Positions 18,119 through 26,548 of a DNA stretch of 64,000 bases are shown here, piece by piece. Every line of letters begins with the position of its first letter. The first letter of the stretch is position 1. The translations under genes and the position numbers were made by a program. A model generated the notes under the pieces. The model saw only the letters and a program-made list of their open reading frames with translations. It searched no databases and was not told the DNA's origin. The DNA is from Shewanella salipaludis (GTDB lineage Bacteria > Pseudomonadota > Gammaproteobacteria > Enterobacterales > Shewanellaceae): the NCBI RefSeq assembly GCF_012911865.1, contig NZ_JAAXYH010000006.1, positions 158,789-222,788 of the forward strand, written 5' to 3'.

Positions 18119-18718
18119 GGGCACATCTTTGGTGACAATGGCGCCCATGCCAACCACAGCGTGATGGCCTATGGTGACGCCATCGACTATCCCGGCCTGC
18201 GCCCCTATCCATACATCCTCGCCTATGACCACGCCGCATGAGTTGGCGGCCTGCCGGCACACTGGGGCGTTGGGGGCCATGCCATGATTGAAGGCGTAGA
18301 TGGTGACATTGTTGGCGATACGGGTCTGACGGCCGATGCAGATGCCCTTGCGGCCGCCATCGAGGGAGCAGCCATGGTTGATGGCCACTTCGTCACCGAG
18401 GGTGATGGGGCCATGGAGAAAGCTGTCGGCGGCGATCATGCAGTCATCGCCTATGAGTATGTCCCGCCCTGGCTCGGCAAACAGTCGCGCCTCGGGGGCG
18501 ACAAAACAATGTTTGCCTATGCTGACGGTTTCCAGCGCACTGAATTGGCGCTGCACCTCCTCCTGCCAGGGCCTGGCCCAGCTCAAGTGTTTCTCTTTCA
18601 GGGAGAAATACAGCCAGGGCATCCAGGATAGCCGGCGTTTGTGTTGGCTGCGGTAGTCGGGTTGTGACAGAGATTCTGGCATGGGATCAGGTATATGTTT
18701 GGGCATGGGCTGATGCAT
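18050..18718 (-). CDS. hexapeptide-repeat O-acetyltransferase
   Basis: The 222-residue protein has a left-handed beta helix built from hexapeptide repeats (roughly residues 75-210). It holds the CysE/LacA/NodL features IGDDCMIAADSFLHG, AFNHGM with the catalytic His, GEDVWIGAQAGIVDGVTIG and the closing KDVPDWAIVAGNPARIIG. It probably transfers an acetyl group from acetyl-CoA to a sugar or other small hydroxyl acceptor, acting as a trimer in the cytoplasm. The first about 60 residues are basic and aromatic and not part of the fold. Its 3' end is the source of the adjacent tandem repeats. Confidence 0.85.
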   Translation of the reverse strand: MHQPMPKHIPDPMPESLSQPDYRSQHKRRLSWMPWLYFSLKEKHLSWARPWQEEVQRQFSALETVSIGKHCFVAPEARLFAEPGRDILIGDDCMIAADSFLHGPITLGDEVAINHGCSLDGGRKGICIGRQTRIANNVTIYAFNHGMAPNAPVCRQAANSCGVVIGEDVWIGAQAGIVDGVTIGHHAVVGMGAIVTKDVPDWAIVAGNPARIIGDRRDKAPV

Positions 18719-18756
18719 AGTTCCAAGTGTCGGTATGGGTTGCGGCTTGTTCTGTC

Positions 18757-19515
18757 CTAAGTGGCCAGTTCGGCAGCTTGTCCATTGGTACCGGATGACT
18801 GTTTATCCAGTTTCGCCGGCCTGAGTTCCAGTACCTTGATGCCAGCGTTTTCTATGCACCAGAAGATATCCAAATCGTACAACGCCACCTGGTACAACTT
18901 GGGGTCTTCCTTGGCCTTCTTGTAGGCGGGACGGGGATCCTGGGCCAAGACTCCGTCTATGAGTTCGGCCAGGTCCAGGTATTGTGGTTGGGCGGCATAG
19001 GCGGCGATCTGCGCGCTGGCAAGCTCAGTGTAGTTCACCGTCATGAGTGCCGGCGCCTCATGAGCTATACCGCCAACGGCATCATGGATGGCGTCGGAAA
19101 AGGGAATATAAGGCTTGATGTCGATAACCGGGGTGTTATCGAGCAAGTCCATGCCGGAGATTTCCAGGCAGACCTTGCCATTGCGCTGCACCACACCGTG
19201 CAGCTTGACCACAGATTGGCCTATGCCGTTGGGCCTGAAGGTGGAACGGGTGGCAAATACCCCGAGCTTCTCGTTGCCGCCGAGCCGGGGAGGGCGCACC
19301 GTGGTCTTCCAGCCCTGAGCCAAGTTTTCATGGAAACAGAACAACAGCCACAGATGCGAGTATTGTTCCAAGCCGCGCACCGCATCCATGTGATTGAACT
19401 CTGCTTCGAGTTCGACAAACCCCCTGGCCGCAACCAGGCCTGGCTGTCTCGGGATGCCGAATTTCTGTTTATAAGGCGTGCGGCAACGGGCCACCGCCTT
19501 GATCTGGTAGGTCAT
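18757..19515 (-). CDS. trmO: tRNA (N6-threonylcarbamoyladenosine-37) N6-methyltransferase
   Basis: The 252-residue protein (older names YaeB, TsaA) N6-methylates t6A37 in threonine tRNAs that read ACY codons. Conserved pieces are FGIPRQPGL, LEQYSHLWLLFCFHEN, VRPPRLGG, GVFATRSTFRPNGIG and MDLLDNTPVIDIKPY. The extra N-terminal stretch to 19578 overlaps the upstream rcsF and was rejected: family members begin right at the MTYQIKAVAR strand. Pairing with rcsF upstream is the same as in E. coli. Confidence 0.95.
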   Translation of the reverse strand: MTYQIKAVARCRTPYKQKFGIPRQPGLVAARGFVELEAEFNHMDAVRGLEQYSHLWLLFCFHENLAQGWKTTVRPPRLGGNEKLGVFATRSTFRPNGIGQSVVKLHGVVQRNGKVCLEISGMDLLDNTPVIDIKPYIPFSDAIHDAVGGIAHEAPALMTVNYTELASAQIAAYAAQPQYLDLAELIDGVLAQDPRPAYKKAKEDPKLYQVALYDLDIFWCIENAGIKVLELRPAKLDKQSSGTNGQAAELAT

Positions 19516-19532
19516 ACAGTCTCTTACCTGGG

Positions 19533-19919
19533 TTATTTGGCTTCTGGCTTGGCCATCTTGATCGCTTGGCCGACGCATAGGGCGCGGCTGATGCAGCCTT
19601 GAGCCGCCTCTTCAAACAGGGCGCAACGTTTGATGATGAGGCCGTTGGCCTGCTTATCGGCGGCGGCCCGGCGCGCCTGGGTCCTGGCGTCGCTGATGGC
19701 GGCGGGGACATCGTTGGGCTTTATCTGGCATGACTCGCCTTCGACCAAGCCCAACACCTCGTATTGTCCCTGAGGAGAAAGCTTGCCCTCGAAGACTGTC
19801 ACGTCCGAGGCCTTGAAGTAATCGTTGATGGCGTCGCTGTCGAGGTTGGAGTTGAAGCGATAGTCACCGGCACAGCCGCTGAGTAAAAGGACGATCACTG
19901 TCACAGTTGGCATTTTCAT
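19533..19919 (-). CDS. rcsF: Rcs stress-sensor outer-membrane lipoprotein
   Basis: The 128-residue protein has a lipoprotein signal peptide with lipobox LLSGC (Cys at residue 16). The C-terminal domain shows the four-cysteine pattern of RcsF: ESCQ, KRCAL, QGCIS and ALCVG. In enterobacteria RcsF reports envelope damage to the Rcs phosphorelay through IgaA. I see no other rcs gene in the window, so the partner in this organism is unknown. It is followed 17 nt later by trmO, as in E. coli. The linker is shorter and less proline-rich than in E. coli RcsF. Confidence 0.85.
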   Translation of the reverse strand: MKMPTVTVIVLLLSGCAGDYRFNSNLDSDAINDYFKASDVTVFEGKLSPQGQYEVLGLVEGESCQIKPNDVPAAISDARTQARRAAADKQANGLIIKRCALFEEAAQGCISRALCVGQAIKMAKPEAK

Positions 19920-20802
19920 AGACTGGGCCTGAAGTTAGCTGAAGTGGCACCAAGAGGAATCTGCACTCCTGCTTAGTGAAAGTTAAGCAAATTCTAGCGC
20001 TTAAGTCGCTTTTGATAAAGCTTTGGCGGCGATTATTCGTCGCTGTGAGGTTTCCAGTCTTCGGCAGGCTTGTGATTTAAGTTCTGGGATGGCTCCGGGT
20101 GCAAACAGACTGTCACTTTACTTCACTCGGGCATCTTGAGGCGGCTATCTTTAACTGAGTCCTTTGTCTTGGACCTATGGCGAATTAATTCTTCAGAGGA
20201 GCATCATTGGCGTCATGGGTGGTTTCATCGACTCGCCGGCATAGGGGGATCGGCTTGCAGACACATGGCATATGTTATAATAAGTTAATTATTTGTTGGC
20301 GGCATATCGCCATGGAGTAACTGCTTGGTGGTCGTTTATAAGAGGCTAAAATTAGCCTGAGAGCCGATATTTGTACCGCTGCGGTCCAGGTTAATTGGAC
20401 TCGGGTACTGAGATTAACTTGAATATTAAGCCGTGGTCGAGAGGACGGGGACTTTAAACTGCCAATTCAACCAGCTAGGTAACAGATTTATGACGGCAAT
20501 AAATTTGAATACATGCCAGGCATGGAATCCTCTAAAGTGAATATTGCTGCGACTGGCAGGGAAATTACCCTTCCCGCTTTACTCTGTCAGCAGCTTAATC
20601 TGTTATCGGCATAAAGAAAGGAGAGATTATGCTGAATGCCAGTGGCCGATATGGAGCCAGTTGAGGCTCTCTGCCCTGTGTTGCCGGCCCGGGTTCCTGA
20701 CTGGCCCGCTGTAGATTGACTCGCTGTAGGTTAGCCTGACACATAGTGTCTTTATGACACAGCCAAGGACACACTGATACAGACATACTGATACACGTAC
20801 AC
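19920..20802. other. 883-bp region without a recognisable gene
   Basis: No convincing reading frame spans this stretch between rcsF and the hns terminator. Visible are a sigma-70-like element near 20253-20283 (TTGCAG, 15 bp, TATAAT, plus strand) with an AT-rich flank, several short imperfect hairpins after it, and a purine-rich AAAGGAGAG at about 20617 with no long frame behind it. The combination could belong to a small RNA, but no known RNA family is recognised. Confidence 0.5.
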
Positions 20803-20831
20803 ACAAAAAAAAGACCCGCTGTTGCGGGTCC
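20803..20831 (-). terminator. intrinsic terminator of hns
   Basis: On the minus strand, stem GACCCGC/GCGGGTC with a 4-nt loop is followed by a run of T. It lies 23 nt after the hns stop codon. Confidence 0.92.
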
Positions 20832-20853
20832 ATGACAGTCAAGATACTGACGC

Positions 20854-21246
20854 TTAAATCAGGAAATCATCCATAGAACGACCTTTCTCAACTTCGTTCT
20901 TAAATACGGTTGGCATACGACCTTGACCCGTCCATTGGATCATTTCGCCATTGACTTCGATTTGATATTTAGGTGGGCGTGGTGCACGTTTCTTGGTCGT
21001 TGCTTTGGCTGCAACACCACCAAGATCATCGATAGATAAACCTACGGCTTCCATTTGCAGGCGGATGGCTTCGATTTTAGCGTTACGCTCAGCCATGGCT
21101 TTCTCTTCTTCTTCAGCCATAGATGCACGGTCGAGGATAATCTTATCCAGTTTGTCGGCTACATCACGTAATTCGACAACGCTTAAATCTTTCACTGCGG
21201 CTTTGAAACGACGGCCGTGAGTTAATATATCTAAAAATTCGCTCAT
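20854..21246 (-). CDS. hns: H-NS family nucleoid-associated protein
   Basis: The 130-residue protein has an N-terminal coiled-coil oligomerisation region (residues about 1-65, rich in Glu/Lys/Ala) and the C-terminal DNA-binding domain. The domain contains YQIEVNGEMIQWTGQGRMP, where TGQGRMP is the AT-hook-like minor-groove motif, and ends in MDDFLI as in E. coli H-NS. It silences AT-rich, often foreign, DNA; the AT-rich O-antigen genes in this window are typical targets. It is a single gene with its own terminator. The upstream region is strongly AT-rich, consistent with known autoregulation. Confidence 0.94.
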   Translation of the reverse strand: MSEFLDILTHGRRFKAAVKDLSVVELRDVADKLDKIILDRASMAEEEEKAMAERNAKIEAIRLQMEAVGLSIDDLGGVAAKATTKKRAPRPPKYQIEVNGEMIQWTGQGRMPTVFKNEVEKGRSMDDFLI

Positions 21247-21436
21247 ATCAATTTTCGTCCCACATGATTTTATTTACAGGATAACGGTGAACAACAACTA
21301 AATAATAGAAACTAATATGGCTCGGAGCAAACAAAATTAGCAAATATTAAGAAGAATTTATTAAAAAGTGCCCAATCTAATAAATTTTGACCGTTTTGGT
21401 GTTCAAAAAAGTGGCCAACTGTGACAACAAAAAATC

Positions 21437-21450
21437 AAAACAGGCGTTTG
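21437..21450. promoter_or_regulatory. candidate PsrA-type operator upstream of etfBA
   Basis: AAAACAGGCGTTTG fits the pattern AAAC-N4-GTTTG known for PsrA, a TetR-type fatty-acid-responsive repressor. It lies 8 bp upstream of the -35 element of the etfBA promoter. Prediction from motif only. Confidence 0.4.
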
Positions 21451-21456
21451 AGTTTG

Positions 21457-21474
21457 GTTGACGTTAACGTCAAC
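21457..21474. promoter_or_regulatory. perfect 18-bp palindrome, candidate LiuR operator, in the etfBA promoter
   Basis: GTTGACGTTAACGTCAAC reads the same on both strands. Its TTGACG half forms the -35 of a promoter with a 17-bp spacer and -10 TAGAGT (21481-21486). Sixteen of its bases match the palindrome at the liuR promoter (43472-43487) at 12 positions, with the same placement relative to the -35. Confidence 0.6.
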
Positions 21475-21571
21475 AGCACGTAGAGTTGGCCTATCTTACA
21501 TAGGTTCGGCGGATTTACAGGTCAGAGCCCATGTGTCATCCACTCAGATAAAGCGGTAGGAAGGTAGCCCT

Positions 21572-22321
21572 ATGAAAGTACTGGTGCCTATAAAGCGTGT
21601 GGTCGATGCCAACGTGAAAGTCAGGGTCAAGGCCGACAACTCGAACGTTGATACAGCCAACCTCAAGATGGCGTTGAATCCTTTTTGTGAAATCGCCGTC
21701 GAAGAGGCTGTGCGTCTCAAGGAAGCCGGCTCGGCCAGCGAAATAGTCGTGGTCAGCATTGGCAGCAAGGCAGTACAAGAGCAGCTGCGTACCGCCATGG
21801 CACTGGGTGCCGATCGCGCCATTCATATCGAAACCGACGAAGAATTGACGCCGCTTTCTATCGCTAAGCTGCTCAAGGCTGTGCAAGAGAAAGAACAGGC
21901 CCAGTTGGTGATCTTCGGTAAACAATCTATCGATGGTGACAATAACCAGACGGGTCAAATGTTCGCCGCCTTAACCGATATGCCGCAGGCAACCTTCGCC
22001 TCGGAAGTGAAGCTGGAAGGTGACAGCCTGTTGGTCACCCGTGAAGTCGATGGTGGCTTACAGACGCTGAAACTCCCGCTGCCGGCGGTGGTCACCACAG
22101 ATCTGCGTTTGAATGAACCGCGTTATGCCTCCCTGCCCAACATCATGAAGGCGAAACGCAAGCCTTTGGATGTCATGGCCGTTGCCGATCTCGGGGTGAT
22201 CCTGAAACAGCATGTGAAGTTGCTCGATGTCACGCCGCCGGCCCAGCGCACTGCGGGTGTGATGCTAGCCTCTGTGGCCGAGTTGGTGGAAAAGTTAAGA
22301 AACGAAGCGAAGGTGATCTAA
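21572..22321 (+). CDS. etfB: electron transfer flavoprotein beta subunit
   Basis: The 249-residue protein is the small ETF subunit, which binds AMP and docks to acyl-CoA dehydrogenases. It has the N-terminal [35 protein letters not shown], and the signature [27 protein letters not shown] near residues 175-200. GAAGG lies upstream. Together with EtfA it passes electrons from dehydrogenases such as LiuA (in this window) to the quinone pool via ETF-QO. etfA begins right after its stop. Confidence 0.96.
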   Translation: MKVLVPIKRVVDANVKVRVKADNSNVDTANLKMALNPFCEIAVEEAVRLKEAGSASEIVVVSIGSKAVQEQLRTAMALGADRAIHIETDEELTPLSIAKLLKAVQEKEQAQLVIFGKQSIDGDNNQTGQMFAALTDMPQATFASEVKLEGDSLLVTREVDGGLQTLKLPLPAVVTTDLRLNEPRYASLPNIMKAKRKPLDVMAVADLGVILKQHVKLLDVTPPAQRTAGVMLASVAELVEKLRNEAKVI

Positions 22322-23251
22322 ATGGCCATTCTAGTATTAGCAGAACATGATAATGCCAGCCTGAAGCTGGACACAGCCAAAGTGGTTACTGCGGCTAAGG
22401 CCATAGGCACAGAGATCCATGTGTTGGTGGCCGGACATGAGTGTGCCGCAGTGGCGGCTGCCGCGCAGCAACTCGACGGGGTGACAAGAGTCTTGGTGGC
22501 CGATGCCGCAGCCTATCAGGCACACCTGGCGGAAAATCTGGCCAAACTCATCCTTGAGCTGGCTCCAGGTTATGAGCATATCCTGGCAAGTGCGTCGAGT
22601 GTCGGCAAGGATACTCTTCCCAGAGTTGCGGCCTTGCTGGACGTGGCGCAGATCTCCGAAGTATTACAAGTGCTGAGCGGCGATACCTTCGTGCGACCCA
22701 TCTACGCGGGTAACGCCATGGCCAAGGTGCAGAGCCTGGATGACAAGAAAGTGCTGACGGTGCGCGCGAGCGCCTTCGATGCCACCGCCAATGGCGGTAA
22801 TGCCGGCCTGGAGACCATAGACAAGGTCATAGAGGCCAGGACTCAGTTCGTCTCCCAGAGCCTGACTGTGTCGGAACGCCCTGAGCTTGGCAACGCAGGC
22901 ATCATAGTCTCGGGTGGCCGAGGTATGGGCAGCGGTGAGAACTTCGCCATGTTGGAAGCGTTGGCCGATAGCCTGGGCGCCGCCGTCGGGGCATCGCGTG
23001 CCGCCGTGGACGCAGGTTTCGTGCCTAACGATTTACAGGTTGGCCAGACGGGTAAGATAGTTGCCCCGGATCTCTATATTGCCGTGGGCATCTCGGGTGC
23101 CATTCAGCACCTTGCCGGCATGAAAGATTCCAAGGTGATAGTGGCAATCAACAAAGATCCCGAAGCGCCGATTTTCCAGATCGCCGACTACGGGTTAACG
23201 GCCGATTTATTCGAGGCCATCCCCGAGTTGATCGCGGCCATCAAGGCCTGA
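22322..23251 (+). CDS. etfA: electron transfer flavoprotein alpha subunit (FAD-binding)
   Basis: The 309-residue protein carries the C-terminal FAD domain with [24 protein letters not shown], the [29 protein letters not shown] signature and [10 protein letters not shown]. It starts at the base after the etfB stop codon, so the two subunits are made in equal amounts. A 14-bp hairpin terminator follows. It probably serves several acyl-CoA dehydrogenases, including isovaleryl-CoA dehydrogenase. Confidence 0.96.
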   Translation: MAILVLAEHDNASLKLDTAKVVTAAKAIGTEIHVLVAGHECAAVAAAAQQLDGVTRVLVADAAAYQAHLAENLAKLILELAPGYEHILASASSVGKDTLPRVAALLDVAQISEVLQVLSGDTFVRPIYAGNAMAKVQSLDDKKVLTVRASAFDATANGGNAGLETIDKVIEARTQFVSQSLTVSERPELGNAGIIVSGGRGMGSGENFAMLEALADSLGAAVGASRAAVDAGFVPNDLQVGQTGKIVAPDLYIAVGISGAIQHLAGMKDSKVIVAINKDPEAPIFQIADYGLTADLFEAIPELIAAIKA

Positions 23252-23311
23252 GTGTGGCAGCCGTACCCGGGTACGGCGTAAGTTGAGTTAATCTGTGATC
23301 TCGGTCACGTT

Positions 23312-23353
23312 AAGCGGCTTTGAGGTAGCTCCTCAAAGCCGCTTATGTTTTTA
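23312..23353 (+). terminator. intrinsic terminator of etfBA
   Basis: A perfect 14-bp stem (AAGCGGCTTTGAGG and its complement) with a 5-nt loop is followed by ATGTTTTTATG. It is the strongest hairpin between etfA and the riboswitch. Confidence 0.88.
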
Positions 23354-23397
23354 TGTGCCCGCGCCGCATAGGCGCCCTACATAGATACAATTTCTAT

Positions 23398-23587
23398 GCA
23401 GTAGAGGTGCACTTAATATCAGTAGTGATCAGTAGGGTGATGCCGCTGAGGGGTCATGAAAGGATTGAGTGCCGAAATGGTGAGACCCATCCCGGCTCGT
23501 CATTGGGGCTGTTGCCGAACAGGAACAGCACTGCCATGGTATTTTCTATCCCTATGATAGAGATAATTGACTGTGGAGCGCTACTAT
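23398..23587 (+). promoter_or_regulatory. lysine riboswitch aptamer (L box)
   Basis: The segment has the ordered conserved pieces of the lysine riboswitch. These are GTAGAGGTGC at the 5' side of P1, AGTA and GGTGATGCCGCTGA, GATTGAGTGCCGAA, GGGGCTGTTGCCGAACAGG, CAGCACTGCC, and the 3' closing ACTGTGGAGCGCTAC. GTAG at 23401-23404 pairs with CTAC at 23581-23584. It lies 84 nt before the transporter start. No T run follows the aptamer, so control by hiding the ribosome site seems more likely than early termination; this last point is inferred. Confidence 0.85.
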
Positions 23588-23670
23588 TAGGACAGGTGTT
23601 TATGAACGTCTATGGGCGTTTCCAGCCAGTTCAGTTGCCCTCCATTCGTACTCAACGAAGAACATAATAA

Positions 23671-25227
23671 ATGACCGTACTAAGTTATGCCGATTCGGCA
23701 CTGTCTTTACTGCCACCCGTGATGGCGATTCTGCTGGCGATCGTTACCCGTAAGGTGCTGATTTCGCTTGGCGTGGGGATCCTGCTCGGCACCCTGTTGC
23801 TGAATGACTTCTCTGCCTTGGATAGTGGCCGATTCTTGCTCGAGAGCGTGATTTCACTCCTGTGGCGTGACGGGGCTCTCAACAGTTGGAACCTCTATAT
23901 TCTCGGTTTCTTGATCTTGTTGGGGATGATCACCGCCTTGATCACCGTCAGCGGTGCGGCCCGTGCCTTTGCGATCTGGGCCCGCAACCATATCCGCAAT
24001 AAGCGTGACGCCAAGTTGCTGACCATATTCTTGGGTTGTGTCGTGTTCATCGATGACTACTTCAACAGCCTGGTGGTGGGCAGTGTGGCGCGGCCATTGA
24101 CCGACAGGTACTATGTTTCCCGTGCCAAGCTCGCCTACATATTAGACTCGACCGCAGCCCCAGTGTGCGTGATCTCCCCTGTATCCAGCTGGGGTGCCTA
24201 TATCATAGCGCTGATCGGCGGCATACTCACGGCCCATGGTTTCGCCGATACCGGCCATTTGAGCCTGTTCATCCAGATGATCCCGATGAATTTTTACGCC
24301 ATCTTCGCCTTGCTGTTGTTGTTCTGTGTCGCCTTCTGGGGACTGGACATAGGTCCGATGCGGACCCATGAACTCAATGCCGTGCGTGGCGAACTCTATG
24401 ACGAGTCCAAGGGTTTACCGCCCGGTGCCAATGTGGATCTGCCCGAGGCCGAGAGTGGCAGGGTACTGGGCCTCTTCCTGCCCATAGGCGTGCTGGTACT
24501 GGCGACCCTGTATTTTATGCTCAGCAGCGGTGCCCGGGTGTTGAGTGCCGATGGTCTGGCGTTCAGCCTCATAGGTGCCTTCGAGAAGACGGATGTCAGT
24601 TCATCCTTGTTTTTCGGTGCGCTGGTGGGATTGGGGGCAACCCTGGCCTTGGTGTTCATTCAGGGGATAGCGAAACCGTCCGTGGTTAAGGGCGTCACCC
24701 TGGGGGCCCGCTCCATGCTGCCCGCCATCTATATACTGCTGTTTGCCTGGACCATAGCAGCTGTCATAGGTCAGCTGGAAACCGGCAAGTTTATGGCCAG
24801 CCTGGTGACGGACAATATTCCTTTCGCCCTCCTGCCGGCGTTGATGTTCGTGTTGGCCGGCTTCACCGCCTTTGCCACAGGCACCAGTTGGGGCACCTTC
24901 GGGATCATGCTGCCGATAGCGGCCGACATGGCCATGGGCAGCCATACCGGCATGATGCTGCCCATGCTGGCGGCCGTACTGGCAGGCGCGGTATTCGGCG
25001 ATCATTGCTCACCGATATCCGACACGACTATCCTGTCATCGACGGGTGCCAGCTGCCATCATATAGATCATGTGGTGACTCAGCTGCCCTACGCCTTGAT
25101 CGTCGCGGCCATCAGCCTGGGCGGCTATGTGGTGCTGGGCTTTACCGAGTCGGTTGCCTTGGGGCTGGGCGCCTGCAGCCTGTTATTCCTCTTGTCACTC
25201 CTGTGGTTGAAGTTGAAAACCCGCTAG
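23671..25227 (+). CDS. lysW: NhaC-family transporter under a lysine riboswitch (predicted lysine transporter LysW)
   Basis: The 518-residue protein has about 11-12 membrane segments and resembles the NhaC Na+/H+ antiporter superfamily. Landmarks are VFIDDYFNSLVVGSVARPLTD around residue 130, ISPVSSWGAYI, and the C-terminal AGAVFGDHCSPISDTTILSS. By homology alone it would be called an antiporter. The lysine riboswitch directly upstream instead points to lysine import, as proposed for riboswitch-linked NhaC-type LysW proteins in gammaproteobacteria. The ATG at 23671 has only a weak Shine-Dalgarno (GAAG, 11 nt away), in keeping with translational control. Substrate is inferred, not shown. Confidence 0.8.
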   Translation: MTVLSYADSALSLLPPVMAILLAIVTRKVLISLGVGILLGTLLLNDFSALDSGRFLLESVISLLWRDGALNSWNLYILGFLILLGMITALITVSGAARAFAIWARNHIRNKRDAKLLTIFLGCVVFIDDYFNSLVVGSVARPLTDRYYVSRAKLAYILDSTAAPVCVISPVSSWGAYIIALIGGILTAHGFADTGHLSLFIQMIPMNFYAIFALLLLFCVAFWGLDIGPMRTHELNAVRGELYDESKGLPPGANVDLPEAESGRVLGLFLPIGVLVLATLYFMLSSGARVLSADGLAFSLIGAFEKTDVSSSLFFGALVGLGATLALVFIQGIAKPSVVKGVTLGARSMLPAIYILLFAWTIAAVIGQLETGKFMASLVTDNIPFALLPALMFVLAGFTAFATGTSWGTFGIMLPIAADMAMGSHTGMMLPMLAAVLAGAVFGDHCSPISDTTILSSTGASCHHIDHVVTQLPYALIVAAISLGGYVVLGFTESVALGLGACSLLFLLSLLWLKLKTR

Positions 25228-25274
25228 CTCAGCGGCTCGGGTGGGTTTTCAGCCCAGTCGGTTCTGCATAGATG

Positions 25275-25304
25275 AAAAAGCGCCGCCTTTGCCGGCGCTT
25301 TTTT
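25275..25304 (+). terminator. intrinsic terminator after the transporter gene
   Basis: Stem AAGCGCCG/CGGCGCTT with a 7-nt loop and T run, 48 nt past the stop codon. The A run on its left makes it able to work in both directions. Confidence 0.88.
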
Positions 25305-25425
25305 ATGCGCGTCACCCGGAGACGGCAGATCCGGTGTCCTGCATACGCGGGCCGTGATTTATCGGCGCTTTCAATGCTAGAATGGCGCGGTTTTCCACTG
25401 CAGTTTTCATTCAAGGGCAAGGATT

Positions 25426-26004
25426 TTGGCACAACTTTATTTTTATTACTCGGCGATGAACGCAGGTAAGTCGACCTCGCTGTTACAATCTTCCTACAAC
25501 TATCGCGAACGCGGCATGAACACCCTGGTGATGACGGCCTCGATAGATGACAGGTACGGTAAGGGTAAAGTCGCCTCGCGCATCGGCATAGAGACCGAGG
25601 CGCAGGTGTTTGCCGCCGCCGATAACCTGGTCCGCATCATAGAAGCGGCTCACAGGGAAACACCACTGCATTGTGTGTTGGTGGATGAATGCCAATTCCT
25701 CAGCAAGGAGCAGGTACGGCAATTGACCTTTATCGTCGATAAGCTCGATATTCCCGTGCTCTGCTATGGCCTGAGAACCGATTTCCAGGGGGAGCTGTTC
25801 GTTGGCAGCCACTATCTGCTGGCCTGGGCCGATAAGCTGGTGGAATTGAAGACCATCTGCCATTGTGGCCGCAAGGCCAACATGGTGGTGCGCCTCGATG
25901 GCGACGGCAAGGTGATGTGTGAGGGCGAACAGGTCGCCATCGGCGGCAACGAGAGCTATGAGTCCGTGTGCCGCAAGCACTTTCGCGAATCTATCTGGGA
26001 TTGA
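25426..26004 (+). CDS. tdk: thymidine kinase
   Basis: The 192-residue enzyme phosphorylates thymidine with ATP. It has the P-loop [15 protein letters not shown], the VDECQFL Walker B-like motif and [12 protein letters not shown]. The zinc-binding cysteines of the lasso domain are in TICHCGRKA and near the C-terminus (SVCRKH). The start is TTG at 25426, giving MAQLYFYYS as in E. coli Tdk; AGGG lies 8 nt upstream. The gene ends one base before a convergent gene, with no terminator visible between. Confidence 0.95.
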   Translation: MAQLYFYYSAMNAGKSTSLLQSSYNYRERGMNTLVMTASIDDRYGKGKVASRIGIETEAQVFAAADNLVRIIEAAHRETPLHCVLVDECQFLSKEQVRQLTFIVDKLDIPVLCYGLRTDFQGELFVGSHYLLAWADKLVELKTICHCGRKANMVVRLDGDGKVMCEGEQVAIGGNESYESVCRKHFRESIWD

Positions 26005-26005
26005 G

Positions 26006-26443
26006 TCAGTCCAATGCCGCCAGTGCCTGTCGTACCTGGGCACGGGTGGCATCTATGGCCGTCACCACTGAGATGGCACTGGTCTCTTCGGTCGGCAGCC
26101 GCGGCCAATGTTCACTCCACGACCGTTTCAGTTCTTTGGCCGCCACACGGATCTCTGCCGGCATTATCATGCTCAGATCTTCAATCAGGCCGACCTTGAC
26201 CCAGCCCCTGCGCGGATTGCCTTCGATGGCATCCTGATCATAGTAGGCGGCGTAGACATTCAGCTCCAACTCAGACAGCTGCAATAACATTTCGAAACTG
26301 GCTTCCCTCAGGGTCGCATTGGTTTCCGTCACTTCCATGCGCCAGACGTTGTAGCTGAAGCCTATCAGGGCAAACAGCATGCTGAACACTGCCGTAGTCT
26401 GGAATATCGTCACCCCTGAGGGCCTCGCCACAGCCGCTTTCAT
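26006..26443 (-). CDS. hypothetical single-span membrane protein
   Basis: The 145-residue protein is not recognised. It has a basic N-terminus, one membrane helix at about residues 14-31 (FQTTAVFSMLFALIGFSYNV) and a mainly helical, Glu-rich soluble part that would lie in the periplasm. Several Trp residues occur in the second half. Codon use and GC are like the neighbours, and the frame is intact and ends 1 nt from tdk, so it is probably a real, lineage-specific gene. No function is proposed. Confidence 0.65.
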   Translation of the reverse strand: MKAAVARPSGVTIFQTTAVFSMLFALIGFSYNVWRMEVTETNATLREASFEMLLQLSELELNVYAAYYDQDAIEGNPRRGWVKVGLIEDLSMIMPAEIRVAAKELKRSWSEHWPRLPTEETSAISVVTAIDATRAQVRQALAALD

Positions 26444-26548
26444 TTTGTCACCTCAGACGCTGCTTCCCTGAAATGACTCTAGCCAAGGGCGGTGAAAAAA
26501 GACAGGGGCTGGCCGGTTAAGGCAAGAAGTTCGGCCTTGGCGAAAAAC

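Noticed and set aside
17738..18241. 167-codon plus-strand frame across the 83-bp repeats
   Set aside because: Its internal similarity comes only from the DNA repeats, which shift frame by 83 bp; it overlaps the acetyltransferase gene and has no protein-like pattern.
20400..20470. possible TPP riboswitch (ACTGAGAT text)
   Set aside because: Only the CTGAGA piece is present; the ACCTGAT and other thiamin-box parts are missing and no thiamin gene follows.
20280..20640. CsrB-like regulatory RNA
   Set aside because: Only about five or six GGA motifs, far fewer than in CsrB-type RNAs, and no clear terminator.
23353..23667. 104-codon frame between etfA and the NhaC-type gene
   Set aside because: It coincides with the lysine riboswitch, whose conserved bases explain the sequence.
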